From positions 1-7,889 of the forward strand of contig QHPN01000143.1 in NCBI GenBank assembly GCA_003219115.1: a stretch of 7,889 nt of DNA, written 5' to 3'. The position numbers and the translations under genes were made by a program. Source of the stretch: Verrucomicrobiota bacterium (lineage in GTDB: Bacteria; Verrucomicrobiota; Verrucomicrobiia; Chthoniobacterales; UBA10450). Positions 6,343 through 7,889 of the stretch are shown here, piece by piece (position 1 is the first letter of the stretch; every line of letters starts with the position of its first letter). The notes under the pieces are model-generated. The model had not been told where the DNA came from, searched no databases, and was given only the letters and a program-made list of their open reading frames with translations.

Positions 6343-6642
6343 GCACCTACGTCATCAGAATCTGCGATGCCCTGCAAAATATTTTTCTGCCCACGAATCA
6401 CACAGAAGGACGCGAAAAAGGGACTAATTCGTTTTCGTGTATTTCGTGTAGTTCGTGGGGGAATCTGTGATAATGCTGACCTTGCTCAAAAATTGAGGGT
6501 GTGGCAGAAAACGAGGGCATGAACACAGGCGAGGGGGGGAGCCTGCGTGGATAGGCGCAGGGGGGCAGCGAGGGTAGCTGGCGCGAACGCGGGAGCGCGA
6601 GTGACCAATCCCCTGGGATGCAAACTTTGATGGCGTGAACGA
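6343..6642. other. 300-bp non-coding stretch between GNAT and TPR genes
   Basis: No credible gene is seen on either strand. After the GNAT stop there is an AT-rich spot (AAAATATTTTT near 6376-6386), then the 70-bp palindrome at 6390-6459. A G-rich leader follows, with runs of seven G (6533-6539) and six G (6560-6565) around a short hairpin (CCTGCG 6542-6547 with CGCAGG 6556-6561). The promoter of the gene starting at 6643 should be here, but I could not identify its boxes. The last 20 bases before that ATG contain no obvious Shine-Dalgarno. Confidence 0.55.
6390..6459. repeat. 70-bp imperfect palindrome with 9-base TTTCGTGTA units
   Basis: The left arm 6390-6418 (CCCACGAATCACACAGAAGG then ACGCGAAAA) is an imperfect inverse of the right arm 6432-6459. 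The right arm is three 9-base units: TTTCGTGTA (6433-6441), TTTCGTGTA (6442-6450) and GTTCGTGGG (6451-6459). The outer eight bases CCCACGAA/TTCGTGGG match perfectly. Elements of this form occur dispersed between genes in many environmental bacteria; that is recall, not a search. It follows the GNAT stop by 47 bases and has no coding capacity. Confidence 0.65.
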
Positions 6643-7889
6643 ATGAAGTCGGGCAATTTCTTTTCCGAGCTAAAGCGGCGCAACGTTTACAAGGTCGCGG
6701 TCGCTTACGCTGTTATCGGCTGGCTGGTCATGCAAGTCGCGTCGACCATCGTTCCCGCTCTTCATCTTCCGGAAACAATCACGACTGCGGTTGTGGTGCT
6801 GACTTTGCTGGGCTTCCCAATCGCTCTGGTCCTGGCCTGGGCTTTTGAGCTAACTCCGGAAGGGATCAAGCGCGCGGAAGACACGACACCTGGTGACTAC
6901 AGTCGGCGACCTAGGACTCACAAGTTCACGGCATTTGTTGCAAGTATCGCGATCCTCGCGGCAGGTTTTGCCATCTTTCAACTTGTCCGGAACCGTCCTG
7001 CGTCCTCGACCCAGGCCACTGCCACATCAACCGTCTCTCCGAAGTCGATCGCCGTCCTGCCGCTCCTGAATGAAAGTGGCGACCCCAAGGACGAATATTT
7101 TTCGGACGGGCTGTCCGAAGAATTGATTGCCGCTCTGGCGCAGATCAGAGAACTAAAAGTGATCGGCCGCAGCTCTTCGTTCCGTTTTAAGGACAGAAAG
7201 GAAGAGCCCAAAATGATCGGTGAGAAACTCGGCGTTGCGGCTTTGCTCGAAGGCACGGTGCGTAAACAAGGCGATCGGGTGCGAATTGTCGCCGAATTGA
7301 TCAACGCCGCCGACGGAATCGAACTTTGGACACGAACATTCGACCGCGAGCTAAAGGATATTTTCGCAGTCCAACAGGAAATCGCGGCCGCAGTGGCTAC
7401 ATCATTAAAGGCTACACTGCTTGGAGCGGATCAACGGTCAGCCGCAAATCCAAAAACTGCAGAAGCCCACAATGCCTATCTCCAGGGCCATTATTATTTC
7501 CAGCGGCGCAATCTTGAGGATTATCGCAAGGCAGTTGGTCACTATGACGAAGCGATCCGTCTCGATCCGGAATACGCCCTCGCTTATGCAGAGCGTTCCG
7601 AAGCATGGACTCTAATTGGGGACCTCACCGGCGAAGGTATGACGGCGTGGCCGAAAGCGCGCACTGATGCGGAGAAAGCGGTCGCGATTGCTCCCGCGCT
7701 GGCCGAGGCACATGCCGCACTCGGTTGGGTTCGCTTTTTTACAGAATGGAGATTTGCCGAAGGTTTGAGCGAACTAAAGCGCGCCAAAGAACTTGCTCCC
7801 GCTAATCCGACCGCGAACGATCTCCTGGCGCGGGTGATTGTTTATCTTGGGCGACTCGATGAGGCTGAGAAGCAGGGTCGACAGGCAGT
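6643..7889 (+). CDS. Membrane-anchored TolB/FlgO-like domain protein with TPR repeats, 3' end beyond window
   Basis: ATG 6643 opens a frame without stops to the window edge (415 codons). Residues 5-16 (NFFSELKRRNVY) lead into three hydrophobic segments, about 17-37, 46-69 and 95-115. The first two end in WAFELTPEGIKR, a common N-terminal module of these proteins. Residues 135-260 form the FlgO/TolB N-terminal-like domain often found in adenylate-cyclase-type regulators: SIAVLPLLNESGDPKDEYF, DGLSEELIAAL, LKVIGRSSSFRFK, LEGTVRKQGDRVRIVAELI, LWTRTFDRELKDIFAVQQEIA. From about 274 TPR-like helices follow (AYLQGHYYFQRRN, AVGHYDEAIRLDPEYALAYA, AEKAVAIAPALAEAHAALGW, LKRAKELAPANPTANDLLA). No cyclase, kinase or DNA-binding domain is seen in the visible part. 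A role in envelope-associated protein interaction or signalling is inference. It is probably a single transcription unit. Confidence 0.88.
   Translation, partial: MKSGNFFSELKRRNVYKVAVAYAVIGWLVMQVASTIVPALHLPETITTAVVVLTLLGFPIALVLAWAFELTPEGIKRAEDTTPGDYSRRPRTHKFTAFVASIAILAAGFAIFQLVRNRPASSTQATATSTVSPKSIAVLPLLNESGDPKDEYFSDGLSEELIAALAQIRELKVIGRSSSFRFKDRKEEPKMIGEKLGVAALLEGTVRKQGDRVRIVAELINAADGIELWTRTFDRELKDIFAVQQEIAAAVATSLKATLLGADQRSAANPKTAEAHNAYLQGHYYFQRRNLEDYRKAVGHYDEAIRLDPEYALAYAERSEAWTLIGDLTGEGMTAWPKARTDAEKAVAIAPALAEAHAALGWVRFFTEWRFAEGLSELKRAKELAPANPTANDLLARVIVYLGRLDEAEKQGRQA

Noticed and set aside
1..7889. CRISPR array, tRNA/rRNA gene, or phage/defence genes
   Set aside because: No regularly spaced direct repeats, no tRNA cloverleaf with a plausible anticodon arm, and no phage, nuclease or toxin motifs were recognised. 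The repeat clover-like folds lack tRNA consensus bases.

Overview
The window looks like a piece of chromosome from a soil-type Verrucomicrobiota bacterium (Chthoniobacterales / Candidatus Udaeobacter-like). This rests on pattern recognition, not a database search. The clues are a signal peptide beginning MKNLNINHRRTIPALVMALVLG, a large palindromic repeat family of the GGGGAGCGCACGCG...CGTGCGCTCCCC kind between genes, a TTTCGTGTA-type palindrome, and a membrane-anchored TolB/FlgO-like TPR protein.

Layout. 1-261 is the 3' end of an unrecognised gene. 262-473 is non-coding and carries a strong hairpin. 474-1009 is a decayed gene for a small secreted protein whose reading frame shifts several times. 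1114-4188 is the core of the window: a lysine 6-aminotransferase gene (lat, 1114-2474) and a piperideine-6-carboxylate / aminoadipate-semialdehyde dehydrogenase gene (pcd, 2641-4188). A small out-of-frame lesion near the lat 3' end, plus a stop-free palindromic repeat between the genes, joins both into one 1024-codon open frame. A second copy of the repeat (4192-4301) lies just after pcd, between it and the convergent gene 4315-5745 (minus), which encodes a complete MmgE/PrpD-family protein. Divergent from that is a GNAT acetyltransferase (5836-6342). 6343-6642 is non-coding, with a 70-bp imperfect palindrome and a G-rich leader. From 6643 a three-helix, FlgO/TolB-like plus TPR protein runs off the right edge.

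How the genes work together. lat and pcd make up the two-step aminotransferase route of lysine catabolism. LAT moves the epsilon-amino group of L-lysine to 2-oxoglutarate, giving aminoadipate semialdehyde, which cyclises to piperideine-6-carboxylate. PCD oxidises this to L-2-aminoadipate. The MmgE/PrpD enzyme might act on a downstream organic acid, but only proximity suggests it. No defence system, CRISPR array, RNA gene, transposase or wholly new system is visible. The most notable points are the accidental lat-pcd fusion frame, the structured repeats on both sides of pcd, and the broken secreted-protein gene.
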